Made by a program: the position numbers and the translations under genes. A stretch of DNA of 64,000 nucleotides from Flavimaribacter sp039888615 (GTDB taxonomy: Bacteria > Pseudomonadota > Alphaproteobacteria > Rhizobiales > Rhizobiaceae): NCBI GenBank assembly GCA_039888615.1, contig JBDQQS010000005.1; one strand, written 5' to 3'. The notes beneath the pieces are model-generated. The model did no database searches. It was not told the DNA's origin and saw only the letters and a list, made by a program, of their open reading frames with translations. Shown one piece after another: positions 25,034 to 33,284 of the stretch (its first letter is position 1; every line of letters starts with the position of its first letter).

Positions 25034-26323
25034 GTGATCGAATATCTGAAAAAGGGCGCCGACGAGGCGGAAACCGGAGAGGCCGACCGCAAGGTCCGCC
25101 AGACCGTGGAATCCATTCTGGAAGATGTGACTGCGCGCGGCGACGAGGCGGTGCGGGAGCTGTCGGAGAAGTTCGACAAGTGGTCTCCGGAAAGTTTCAG
25201 GCTTTCCGACGCCGAGATTGCAAGTCAGATCGACAGCCTGCCGGAAGAAGTGCTGAGCGACATCGACTTCGCACAGGCGCAAATTCGCAATTTTGCCGAA
25301 GCCCAGCTCGCATCGATGAAGGATATCGAGATCGAAACCCTGCCGGGGGTCAAACTCGGGCACAAGCATATCCCGGTCGGCAGCGTCGGCTGCTACATTC
25401 CCGGCGGACGCTATCCAATGGTCGCCTCGGCCCATATGAGTGTGCTGACCGCAAAGGTCGCCGGCGTCGACCGGGTGATCGCCTGCACGCCGCCGCTCAA
25501 TGGCGTGGCTCCTGCCGCAACCATCGCCGCGATGGCGAAGGCCGGCGCCGACGAGATTTTCCTGCTCGGTGGCGTCCAGGCCGTGGCGGCCATGGCGCTC
25601 GGAACCGATACTATTGCGCCCGTCGACATGCTGGTTGGACCCGGCAACGCCTTCGTCGCCGAAGCCAAGCGTCAGCTTTACGGCAAGGTCGGCATCGATC
25701 TCTTCGCCGGACCGACCGAAACTCTGGTGATCGCCGACGACACGGTCGACGCTGAAATTTGCGCCGTCGACCTGCTGGGACAGGCCGAACACGGGCCGAC
25801 GTCGCCGGCGATCCTGCTGACGACGTCGAAGCGGATCGCCTCTTCCATTGAGGAGGAAATCGCGCGGCAACTCGAGACGCTGCCGACAGCCGATATCGCC
25901 CGGGTGTCCTGGCGAGACCACGGGCAGGTCATTCTCTGCGACACGGACGAGGAAATGCTGGCCGAGGCTGACCGGATCGCCTCCGAGCACGTCCAGGTCA
26001 TGACCGCAAATCCGCGGTGGTTTCTGGAGAACATGCGCAATTACGGCGCGCTGTTCCTCGGTCCTCGCACCAATGTCGCCTATGGCGACAAGGTCATCGG
26101 CACCAACCACACGCTGCCGACGAAAACGGCGGCGCGCTATACCGGCGGGCTCTGGGTCGGCAAGTTCCTCAAGACCTGCACCTATCAGGAAGTGCTGACC
26201 GACGAGGCCAGCGCCATGGTGGGCGAATATTGCTCGCGGCTTTGCGCCATCGAGAATTTCGCCGGCCACAAGGAACAGGCCGATATCCGCGTGCGCCGCT
26301 ACGGCGGCAAGAACGCTGCTTGA
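25034..26323 (+). CDS. Histidinol dehydrogenase-family (HisD-like) NAD-dependent alcohol dehydrogenase
   Basis: Enzyme of 429 residues that aligns with HisD over its length: GSVGCYIPGGRYPMVASAHM, VGPGNAFVAEAKRQLYG, DLFAGPTETLVIAD, QAEHGPTSPAILL and NHTLPT carry cofactor, substrate and zinc positions. It starts with GTG after an AGGAG site. Its place in a catabolic operon, not with his genes, marks it as a paralogue. Known catabolic HisD-like enzymes include 3-sulfopropanediol dehydrogenase (HpsN), which oxidises a primary alcohol in two steps to an acid. Substrate here is unknown; a polyol or hydroxyacid is likely. Confidence 0.88.
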   Translation: MIEYLKKGADEAETGEADRKVRQTVESILEDVTARGDEAVRELSEKFDKWSPESFRLSDAEIASQIDSLPEEVLSDIDFAQAQIRNFAEAQLASMKDIEIETLPGVKLGHKHIPVGSVGCYIPGGRYPMVASAHMSVLTAKVAGVDRVIACTPPLNGVAPAATIAAMAKAGADEIFLLGGVQAVAAMALGTDTIAPVDMLVGPGNAFVAEAKRQLYGKVGIDLFAGPTETLVIADDTVDAEICAVDLLGQAEHGPTSPAILLTTSKRIASSIEEEIARQLETLPTADIARVSWRDHGQVILCDTDEEMLAEADRIASEHVQVMTANPRWFLENMRNYGALFLGPRTNVAYGDKVIGTNHTLPTKTAARYTGGLWVGKFLKTCTYQEVLTDEASAMVGEYCSRLCAIENFAGHKEQADIRVRRYGGKNAA

Positions 26324-26333
26324 GGAATAACCG

Positions 26334-27326
26334 ATGAAACTTGCAACAATCGATAACGGAACACGGGACGGCGAACTCGTCGTCGTCTCGGATGACCTCT
26401 CCCGGGCGATTTCGGCCAAGGCGATAGCGCCCAACCTGCTAACGGTCATGGAAGACTGGGACCGTTACGAACTGGCGTTGCGCGACCTCTCGTTCCGGCT
26501 GCAGGAGGGCGATGCGGAGGAAAGTTTTGCCTTCGATCAGTCCAGGACCCTGTCGCCCCTGCCGCGGTCGTTCCAGTGGATCGACGGCTCCTGCTTCAAG
26601 AACCATTTGCAGCTGATGGCGCTGGCGACCGGACGCGATCCCGAAATCGAGATGAATTCTCCCTATCCGCTGATGTATCAGGGCATGTCAGATGATTTCT
26701 ATCGCCCGCAGGGCGAGATCGCGCTTCCGAGGGAGGAAGACCAGATCGATTTCGAGGGGGAGATCGGCGTTATTCTGAGCGAAGTGCCGATGGGAACGAA
26801 GGCGGAGGACGCCGAACAATACATCAAGCTCGTTCTTCTCATCAACGATGTGAGTTGCCGGGCTTTCGTCAAGCGCGAGATCACCGTCGGTTTCGGCTGG
26901 ATGAACGCCAAGCCGTCGACCGCTTTCTCGCCCGTCGCGGTGACGCCCGACACGCTTGGCGATCATTGGCGGGAGGGCAAGTTGCATCTGCCGCTCAACG
27001 TGACCTGGAACGGAGAGCTGTTTGGCAGGCCGAACGGGTCGGAAATGAGTTTCTCCTTTCCCGAGCTTATCGAACACGCGGCCCATACGAGGAAGCTCGC
27101 CGCCGGCACCCTGTTCGGCTCGGGCACGGTTTCCAACAAGGCTTACCGGGAAGTCGGATCGGCCTGCATCGCCGAACGTCGCTCCATCGAGAATATCGAG
27201 GAGGGAGGCGCAAAGACCGAATTCATGAAGTTCGGTGATCGCGTGCGAATGGAAGTGTTCGATGGCGACGGTCAGTCGATTTTCGGAGCGATCGACCAGA
27301 CCATCGCCCGGTACAAGCCTGTGTGA
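26334..27326 (+). CDS. Fumarylacetoacetate hydrolase-family protein
   Basis: FAH-superfamily enzyme of 330 residues. The metal-binding core is DFEGEIGVILSE (Glu pair), NDVSCRAFVKRE, and KPSTAFSPVAVTPD; a later FGSGTVSNKAYREVGSACIAE segment is typical. The N-terminal domain (about 1-100) is also conserved. Members hydrolyse C-C bonds or dehydrate/decarboxylate 2-oxo sugar acids. It starts 10 bp after the HisD-like gene with GAGGAA at the ribosome site. A terminal step in degrading a 2-keto acid intermediate is plausible. Confidence 0.88.
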   Translation: MKLATIDNGTRDGELVVVSDDLSRAISAKAIAPNLLTVMEDWDRYELALRDLSFRLQEGDAEESFAFDQSRTLSPLPRSFQWIDGSCFKNHLQLMALATGRDPEIEMNSPYPLMYQGMSDDFYRPQGEIALPREEDQIDFEGEIGVILSEVPMGTKAEDAEQYIKLVLLINDVSCRAFVKREITVGFGWMNAKPSTAFSPVAVTPDTLGDHWREGKLHLPLNVTWNGELFGRPNGSEMSFSFPELIEHAAHTRKLAAGTLFGSGTVSNKAYREVGSACIAERRSIENIEEGGAKTEFMKFGDRVRMEVFDGDGQSIFGAIDQTIARYKPV

Positions 27327-27498
27327 CGATATGAGCGACAGGCCTTTCCTCGATCTCGCGGAAGGATAGGCGCTCGGTTTGAAGATCGGAAGGGACAACG
27401 GACGAATCGACCTGTGTCACCGGCGCGGATTTCCGCGTCGATGGCGCGGCGCTCGCGTGGTAAAGACCTGACCGACGGACAGAGGCAGAAGATTGCAC

Positions 27499-27804
27499 AT
27501 GATCATTGAAGTGGCGTCCATCAAGGTAAAGGCGGGAGACGAGGCCCGGTTCGAGGCGGCTTTTCGCGAAGCTGTCGACGTCTTTCGCCAGGCAAAGGGA
27601 TGCAAGGGACTGCATTTGCAGAAGTGCTTCGAAGCGCCGGAGCTCTATCAGGCGATCATCCGCTGGGAGACCCTGGAGGCCCATACCGTCGACTTTCGCG
27701 AATCGGAGCTGTTTCAGCAGTGGCGCAGTCTGGTCGGACCTTTTTTCGCCGAGCCGCCATCGGTCCATCACTTCAGGATAGCGGTCGAGCGCGCGGACTT
27801 CTGA
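27499..27804 (+). CDS. Antibiotic biosynthesis monooxygenase (ABM)-fold protein
   Basis: Small dimeric alpha+beta barrel protein of 101 residues. IIEVASIKVKAGDEARFEAAF at the start and LYQAIIRWETLEAHTVDFRES in the middle give the ABM pattern. Members are small mono-oxygenases or stress proteins, and some bind pathway intermediates. The ATG at 27499 is chosen over a TTG 6 bp earlier. It is 172 bp after the FAH-family gene and converges directly on the SDR gene (stop codons abut). It is likely to belong to the operon. Confidence 0.8.
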   Translation: MIIEVASIKVKAGDEARFEAAFREAVDVFRQAKGCKGLHLQKCFEAPELYQAIIRWETLEAHTVDFRESELFQQWRSLVGPFFAEPPSVHHFRIAVERADF

Positions 27805-28575
27805 TCAGTCGCCGATCACCGTGCCGCCGTCCACGACGAGATTGTGGCCGGTGACAAAGGCGCCGGCTGGCGAGGCGAGGTACACGGCCGCGCCCGCGAT
27901 GTCTTCCGGGGTTCCCACGCGTCGCAGCGGGGTTTTCAGGATGCGTGGCGCCAGGATGTCCGGATTGCCGGTCATCGGCTTTGAAAACTCCGTATCGATC
28001 AGGCCCGGTGAAATCGCGTTGACGCGCACATTGTCCGGGCCGAACTCGACGGCGTAGTTTCGGGCAAGCTGGGCGATCGCCGCCTTCGAGAGGGCGTAGA
28101 CCCCGATCTTGCCGTTTCCGCGCAGGCCCGAAAGCGACGATGTCAGAATGACCGCGCCGTCCTTCCTCTTCGCCATGCCCGGGATCACGCGGTTGCAGAG
28201 CTGAACCACGCTGCGCAGATTGATGCGCATGATGGCGTCATATTCGTCGTCCGTCGCCTCGGTCAGCGATCCGAAATGCGGGTTGATCCCGGCGTTGCAG
28301 ATAAGAATGTCGATCGGTCCGAAGCCGGCTTCGGTTTCGGCGACCAGACGATCGAGCTCGGCGTCGACGCCGACGTCGCAGGGAATGGACAGAACGTCGA
28401 CGCCTTCGTCGGCGATCTCCTGCCGCGCGGCTTCGCATCCGGCGGGTTCGTTGCTGGATATGACGACGCGGGCGCCCGCGCGTCCCAGTTCGCGCGCCAT
28501 GGCGAAACCCAGGCCGCGATGGGAGCCGGTTACAAGGGCCGTCTTGCCTGTAAGATCAAACAGCGCCGATGTCAT
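27805..28575 (-). CDS. SDR-family dehydrogenase
   Basis: Classical SDR of 256 residues with cofactor loop VTGSHRGLGFA, CNAGIN strand, Ser in LTSSLSG and the YALSK catalytic pair, ending in NLVVDGGTVIGD. The start at 28575 is the family-like one (MTSALFDLTGKTALVTG). It faces the operon (tail to tail with the ABM gene) and its promoter region carries the operator-like site shared with the operon, so the two units are probably controlled together. Confidence 0.9.
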   Translation of the reverse strand: MTSALFDLTGKTALVTGSHRGLGFAMARELGRAGARVVISSNEPAGCEAARQEIADEGVDVLSIPCDVGVDAELDRLVAETEAGFGPIDILICNAGINPHFGSLTEATDDEYDAIMRINLRSVVQLCNRVIPGMAKRKDGAVILTSSLSGLRGNGKIGVYALSKAAIAQLARNYAVEFGPDNVRVNAISPGLIDTEFSKPMTGNPDILAPRILKTPLRRVGTPEDIAGAAVYLASPAGAFVTGHNLVVDGGTVIGD

Positions 28576-28597
28576 GAAAGAATGCTCTCCCCGCATA

Positions 28598-28613
28598 TTG
28601 GTTGATCGACCAA
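28598..28613 (-). promoter_or_regulatory. Operator-like site between the SDR gene and the TetR gene
   Basis: TTGGTTGATCGACCAA is an imperfect palindrome (14 of 16 positions agree with its reverse complement). It lies 23 bp before the SDR start codon and beyond the TetR stop. The near-identical site at 22605 supports a real regulatory element. TetR repressors usually bind palindromes of about this length. Confidence 0.65.
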
Positions 28614-28657
28614 CTACTAGAAGGGTGTGGTCAGTGTGTCAAAGGAGAAAGCCAGTG

Positions 28658-29341
28658 TCAGGCGAGGTCCGACAGACCTTCCAGACCCTTGACCACGAAC
28701 GTGAGCAGAACCGGGTAGGCGTCGTCGAGCTGGTCGGCAGACACCGTTCCCGACGTGATGGCGTCCACGCGCCGATTTTTCGACAGCGTTTGCAGCATGG
28801 CCACGAGCGAAAGCGAAAACCCGCGGATCAGAACCGGTTCCGCTACGCCCGGAAGCTGGATTCGCAACTGGTCGAGAAACAGCGCCGCGGTTTCATCGAA
28901 ATTCTCGTGCAGCAGATCGATCCAGCGATTGGACTGTCCGAGTTGCGCCAGGATAAGCAGATAGGACTGCCAGCCTTCCGAACCCTTGATCATCTGTTCG
29001 AACAGCGGGTGCATGAAGGCGTCGAGGATTGTTTTGGTGCTGAGATTTCCGTCGTCCTCCAGCGCCTTCAGTCGCTCGCGACGCATCGTGCACAAAATGT
29101 CCGCGCGTCGTCCGACCACTTCCGCGAACAGCTTTTCCTTCGTTCCGAAATGGTAGCTCGCCAGCGCCAGTGTGACGTCGGCCTTCCGGGTGATGTCGCG
29201 CAGCGATACGGTGTCGAAGGTTCGCTCGCCGAACAACACCTCGGCGGCGTCCAGAATCTTGTCCCGGGTATTGTCTGCGCCGGGCTTCTGCGTCGACCTG
29301 CGCCTGCCTGGCGATGTCGTCGCCTTTGCCTTTTCGCTCAT
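28658..29341 (-). CDS. TetR-family regulator of the adjoining catabolic genes (proposed)
   Basis: Regulator of 227 residues. The helix-turn-helix is at about 25-72 (NTRDKILDAAEVLFGERTFDTVSLRDITRKADVTLALASYHFGTKEKLF in family order); the rest is the all-helical ligand domain. It is followed on the same strand by the SDR gene across an 82-bp gap that holds the operator-like site. Because the same site precedes the DenD-like operon, I infer it represses both. No copy of the site was found before its own start. Confidence 0.92.
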   Translation of the reverse strand: MSEKAKATTSPGRRRSTQKPGADNTRDKILDAAEVLFGERTFDTVSLRDITRKADVTLALASYHFGTKEKLFAEVVGRRADILCTMRRERLKALEDDGNLSTKTILDAFMHPLFEQMIKGSEGWQSYLLILAQLGQSNRWIDLLHENFDETAALFLDQLRIQLPGVAEPVLIRGFSLSLVAMLQTLSKNRRVDAITSGTVSADQLDDAYPVLLTFVVKGLEGLSDLA

Positions 29342-29779
29342 CGGTCCGCGTATCCTGTCTTGTTATGTTCATCCTGTTTAGCTGGCCCCGCCGTTTCCGT
29401 CACCTGCCTGCGCGACAAGGGTGTTGACAACCCGTATCAGCCCTTCATCGGTTCCGTCTGAGGCATGCCATTCAATCACTTCGACCATCTTTGGTCGGGC
29501 GGCTGGAAGGCCTTGAGCTTGGCGACACAGAGTCCTGACGCGGTCTTGCCTGCCTTTGCGACTACTGGCTGCCAGTACAATTCATCACATTGACTTCACG
29601 ATTGCGATCGCGGCAGTTGGTTCCTCGCCGATCCCGGCATATACATGGCCGGGAGCGCTCCCGCCTGGATTTATCCTTGCGGTAACAGTGTAACCCGATA
29701 GGGGAGATTAGGCGTATAATATACCTGCGCAAGAATAACGCCAGGGTCGGATTCGCGCCACGCCTGGGAAGAGGAAACC
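29342..29779 (+). other. Intergenic region before the valine degradation operon
   Basis: No gene supported. Between 29560 and 29700 short frames exist on both strands but none has a ribosome site or family motif. A TATAAT lies at 29715-29720, 60 bp before the acyl-CoA dehydrogenase start, but no -35 box stands at proper spacing. The region should hold the divergent promoters of the TetR gene and the dehydrogenase operon. Confidence 0.4.
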
Positions 29780-30928
29780 ATGGATTTTGAACTGAGTGCG
29801 GAACAGGAGGCCATTTTCGAGATGGCCCGGGATTTCGGGCAGGAACACATCGCGCCGTTCGCGCGCGAGTGGGAGAAAGCCGGCTCGATACCGAAAGAGC
29901 TTTGGCCGAAAGTCGGCGCGCTGGGTCTGGGCGGCATCTACGTGTCCGAGGAGTATGGCGGCTCCGGGTTGTCCCGGCTGGATGCGACGCTGGTCTTCGA
30001 GGCTCTGGCGATGGCCTGCCCGTCGGTCGGCTCCTTCCTGTCGATCCACAATATGTGCGCCGGCATGATCGACAAGTTCGCAAGCGAGGAGATGAAATCC
30101 GAATGGCTGCCGAAGATGTGCCCGATGGAGACCGTCGTTTCCTATTGCCTGACCGAGCCGGGATCGGGTTCCGATGCGGCCGCGTTGCGCACGCGCGCCG
30201 ACCGGACCAATGAGGGATACAAGCTGAACGGAACCAAGGCCTTCATATCGGGCGGCGGCTATTCCGACGCGTATGTCGTGATGTGCCGGACGGGCGACAA
30301 CGGACCGAAGGGAATTTCCACGGTCATCGTCAATGACGGAACGCCCGGCCTGTCATTCGGCGCGCGCGAAGAGAAGATGGGATGGTTGTCCCAGCCGACG
30401 GCGCAGGTGCAGTTCGACGACTGTATGGTTCCGGCCGAGAATCTCGTCGGAGAGGAAGGCAGGGGCTTCGTCTACGCCATGGCCGGTCTCGACGGCGGCA
30501 GGCTCAATATATCCGCAGGCGCATTGGGCGGCGCCCAGCAGGCTCTTGATGCGACGATTACCTATATGGGCGAGCGCAAGGCCTTCGGACAGACGCTCGA
30601 CCAGTTCCAGGCGCTGCAGTTCAAGCTCGCCGATATGGAAACCGGCTTGCAGGCGGCCCGCACCTTTCTCAGGCAGGCGGCCTGGAAAGTGGACACGGGC
30701 GCGCCGGATGCGACGAAATTCTGCGCCATGGCCAAGCGTTTCGTCACCGACACCGCGTTCGACGTCGCCAATGACTGCCTGCAACTGCATGGCGGTTACG
30801 GTTATCTCGCCGAATACGGTATAGAGAAGATCGTGCGCGATCTCAGGGTCCACCAGATTCTCGAGGGCACCAACGAGATCATGCGGCTGATCATCAGTCG
30901 CGCGATGCTCGCAGAGGCCAGGCGATGA
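29780..30928 (+). CDS. Acyl-CoA dehydrogenase, isobutyryl-CoA dehydrogenase-like
   Basis: FAD-dependent dehydrogenase of 382 residues with the full acyl-CoA dehydrogenase fold. Signatures are SYCLTEPGSGSDAAALRT (FAD contact) and LQLHGGYGYLAEYGIEKIVRD near the C-terminus; the segment HQILEGTNEIMR carries the catalytic Glu region. The next two genes encode a 3-hydroxyisobutyryl-CoA hydrolase-like enzyme and 3-hydroxyisobutyrate dehydrogenase, so the natural substrate is isobutyryl-CoA from valine. Starts after GAGGAAACC. Its stop overlaps the next start by 4 bp. Confidence 0.92.
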   Translation: MDFELSAEQEAIFEMARDFGQEHIAPFAREWEKAGSIPKELWPKVGALGLGGIYVSEEYGGSGLSRLDATLVFEALAMACPSVGSFLSIHNMCAGMIDKFASEEMKSEWLPKMCPMETVVSYCLTEPGSGSDAAALRTRADRTNEGYKLNGTKAFISGGGYSDAYVVMCRTGDNGPKGISTVIVNDGTPGLSFGAREEKMGWLSQPTAQVQFDDCMVPAENLVGEEGRGFVYAMAGLDGGRLNISAGALGGAQQALDATITYMGERKAFGQTLDQFQALQFKLADMETGLQAARTFLRQAAWKVDTGAPDATKFCAMAKRFVTDTAFDVANDCLQLHGGYGYLAEYGIEKIVRDLRVHQILEGTNEIMRLIISRAMLAEARR

Positions 30929-31971
30929 GCGACATCGATATCAGGACATCCGGCAAGGCGGGGCGCATTACGCTCCAGCGCCCGAAAGCCCTGAACGCAC
31001 TGACTTACGACATGGTTCTGTCGATCGAGAAGGCGCTGGACGAATGGCGTAGCGACGACGACGTCGACGTGGTCATCATCGACGCAGAGGGCGAGAAGGC
31101 GTTTTGCGCTGGCGGTGACATCGCCGAGCTTTATTCGACCGGCAAGGCGGGCGATTACGCCTATGGTCGCCGGTTCTGGGCCGACGAATACCGGGTGAAT
31201 GCGAAAGTCGCCGAGTTTCCCAAACCCTATGTCGCCTTCATGCAAGGGTTCACCATGGGAGGCGGCGTCGGCATCGCCTGCCACGGTTCGCACCGGATCG
31301 TCGGAGACACGAGCCGCATCGCCATGCCTGAATGCGGCATCGGGCTGGTGCCGGATGTCGGCGGTTCGCTGCTTCTGGCGCAGGCGCCCGGTCGAAGCGG
31401 CGAATATCTGGGTACGACGGGCGCGCGGATGAACGCCGCCGACGCGATCTACGCCGGTTTCGCCGACGCTTATCTTCCCGAGGCCGACTGGCACGGACTG
31501 ATCGCGGATCTGGAGACCAGTGGCGACGTCGAAGCGGTGACAAGACGGGCTGTCGAAGCGCCGGCTGGCGTACTCGCTGGCATGCAGTCGGAGATCGACC
31601 GGGGATTTTCCGGCAAAAGTCTCGCCGATATCCTGGACGCCCTTGAAAACATGGACAGTGATTTCGCCCGCGATAGCGCAAAGACGCTGAAACGCAATTC
31701 CCCGCTTTCGTGCGCCGTCACGATCGAAATGACCAGTCGCATGCGCGGCGAGACGAGCATCCGCGAAGCGCTCGAATTGGAATACAGATATACTTTCCGC
31801 GCCATGCAGCATGGCGATTTTCTGGAAGGCGTCCGCGCCCAGATTATCGACAAGGATCGGAATCCGCATTGGCGCCACCAAAACATCGACGACCTTTCCG
31901 CAGAGGATGTGTCGCAAATGCTGGCGCCGCTCGGCGAAAACAGTTTGAATCTGGAGGAGAAACTCACATGA
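30925..31971 (+). CDS. Enoyl-CoA hydratase/isomerase family, 3-hydroxyisobutyryl-CoA hydrolase
   Basis: Crotonase-fold enzyme of 348 residues, longer than hydratases (about 260) and matching HIBCH length. CAGGDIAELY supplies the oxyanion hole and GGGVGIACHGSHRIVGD follows with ECGIGLVPDVGGS, the HIBCH-like active site. It removes CoA from 3-hydroxyisobutyryl-CoA in valine breakdown. It overlaps both neighbours by 4 bp (ATGA), so the three genes form one translation-coupled operon. Confidence 0.9.
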   Translation: MSDIDIRTSGKAGRITLQRPKALNALTYDMVLSIEKALDEWRSDDDVDVVIIDAEGEKAFCAGGDIAELYSTGKAGDYAYGRRFWADEYRVNAKVAEFPKPYVAFMQGFTMGGGVGIACHGSHRIVGDTSRIAMPECGIGLVPDVGGSLLLAQAPGRSGEYLGTTGARMNAADAIYAGFADAYLPEADWHGLIADLETSGDVEAVTRRAVEAPAGVLAGMQSEIDRGFSGKSLADILDALENMDSDFARDSAKTLKRNSPLSCAVTIEMTSRMRGETSIREALELEYRYTFRAMQHGDFLEGVRAQIIDKDRNPHWRHQNIDDLSAEDVSQMLAPLGENSLNLEEKLT

Positions 31972-32840
31972 AGATCGGATTTATCGGCCTTGGCAATATG
32001 GGCGGGCCGATGGCCAGCAACCTCGTGGAGGCGGGCCACCAGGTGACCGGTTTCGATATTTCGGCGCCGTACCCGGAAGGCGTCTCCGGGGCTGAGAGCG
32101 CCGCCGCCTGCGCCGCCGGCCAGGAGGCCGTCATCACGATGCTGCCCAATGGTGCGATCCTGCGCACTGTCGCCGCCGAAATCATCCCGGTAATGGATAA
32201 AGGGACCGTTTTCATCGACTGTTCGACAGTCGACGTCGAAAGCGCGCGGGCCGTGGCGTCAGATGCTGCCGCGGCGGGACTGGCGCCGGTCGACGCACCT
32301 GTTTCGGGCGGGGTCGGCGGCGCGACGGCCGGAACCCTGACCTTCATGGCGGGTGGTTCGGAAGACGCCTTTGCGAAGGCGAAGCCGCTCTTCGACATCA
32401 TGGGACAGAAGGCCGTTCACTGCGGCGAATCCGGCGCCGGCCAGGCCGCCAAGATCTGCAACAACATGATCCTCGGAATCACCATGATCGGAACCTGCGA
32501 GGCTTTCGCGCTCGCCGACAAGCTGGGTCTCGACCGGCAGAAGATGTTCGACGTGGTGTCCACCTCGTCCGGCTATTCCTGGACGATGAACGCCTATTGC
32601 CCCGCGCCCGGGGTCGGCCCGCAAAGCCCGGCCGACAACGACTACAAGCCGGGTTTTGCATCCGACCTCATGCTCAAGGACCTGCGCCTGTCGCAGCAGG
32701 CGGCCGAAGCCGTCGACGCCGACACGCCGATGGGCCAGCGCGCCACGGACCTCTACCGGATTTTTGTCGAGGACGAAGACGGTTCGGGACGGGATTTCTC
32801 TGCGATGCTTCCGCGTTTCGAAAAGCGAAACCGCGAGTAG
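31968..32840 (+). CDS. mmsB: 3-hydroxyisobutyrate dehydrogenase
   Basis: NAD-dependent beta-hydroxyacid dehydrogenase of 290 residues. The N-terminal Rossmann loop is IGFIGLGNMGGPMASNL; the substrate signature is FIDCSTVD and DAPVSGGVGGATAGTLTFM; the catalytic Lys lies in GAGQAAKICNNMILG. It oxidises 3-hydroxyisobutyrate to methylmalonate semialdehyde. The start at 31968 overlaps the upstream stop. The following step enzyme, methylmalonate semialdehyde dehydrogenase (mmsA), is not in this operon or the window. Confidence 0.93.
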   Translation: MKIGFIGLGNMGGPMASNLVEAGHQVTGFDISAPYPEGVSGAESAAACAAGQEAVITMLPNGAILRTVAAEIIPVMDKGTVFIDCSTVDVESARAVASDAAAAGLAPVDAPVSGGVGGATAGTLTFMAGGSEDAFAKAKPLFDIMGQKAVHCGESGAGQAAKICNNMILGITMIGTCEAFALADKLGLDRQKMFDVVSTSSGYSWTMNAYCPAPGVGPQSPADNDYKPGFASDLMLKDLRLSQQAAEAVDADTPMGQRATDLYRIFVEDEDGSGRDFSAMLPRFEKRNRE

Positions 32841-33284
32841 AATCAGTTCGGATGAAGCACGACGCTTTTGCGAGCCTCAAATTATCTCTCCATCCCCCCG
32901 TATCACGCCCAAGATGTTTTCGGTCAGTTCATCGGAACCCCGGACGCCTATCAGGCCTCTCCCGTTTTGTTGCTGGATGTCGGAGTGTAGACCGATGGAC
33001 GATCGTCTCGAATTCACCGCCCGGCTTCCTTGAAGGAGCGCAGATGGCGGCGCGATGACCGGAATCCCGACCTTCATGGCGTTGAGGGCCCGGAATTTTC
33101 ATTACGCCGGTTTGCCTGTCTCATACGTTCAGGCCAGGCTGTCGACCGGACAATTGAGCGGATCGAGTCGCCGTCTCCTGTTCCCGGGTGCATGCATTTT
33201 TAACAGACATCTGGCAAAGTCCCAGGGAAAACGGCGGACGGCGGACAGCGTCGCGCCGGCGGTTGGCTATCAAGGAGCAGCATC
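32841..33284 (+). other. Gene-free region
   Basis: No coding sequence with a ribosome site or a recognisable motif on either strand. The last part (33200-33284) should hold the promoter and GGAGCA ribosome site of the serine hydrolase gene. Nothing else recognised. Confidence 0.5.

Noticed and set aside
25019..26449. 476-codon open frame on the minus strand
   Set aside because: It lies opposite the HisD-like gene, which has full family motifs and a ribosome site; the long antisense frame is a by-product of GC-rich codon use.
28220..29461. 413-codon open frame on the plus strand
   Set aside because: It runs across the SDR and TetR genes on the opposite strand, both clearly real.
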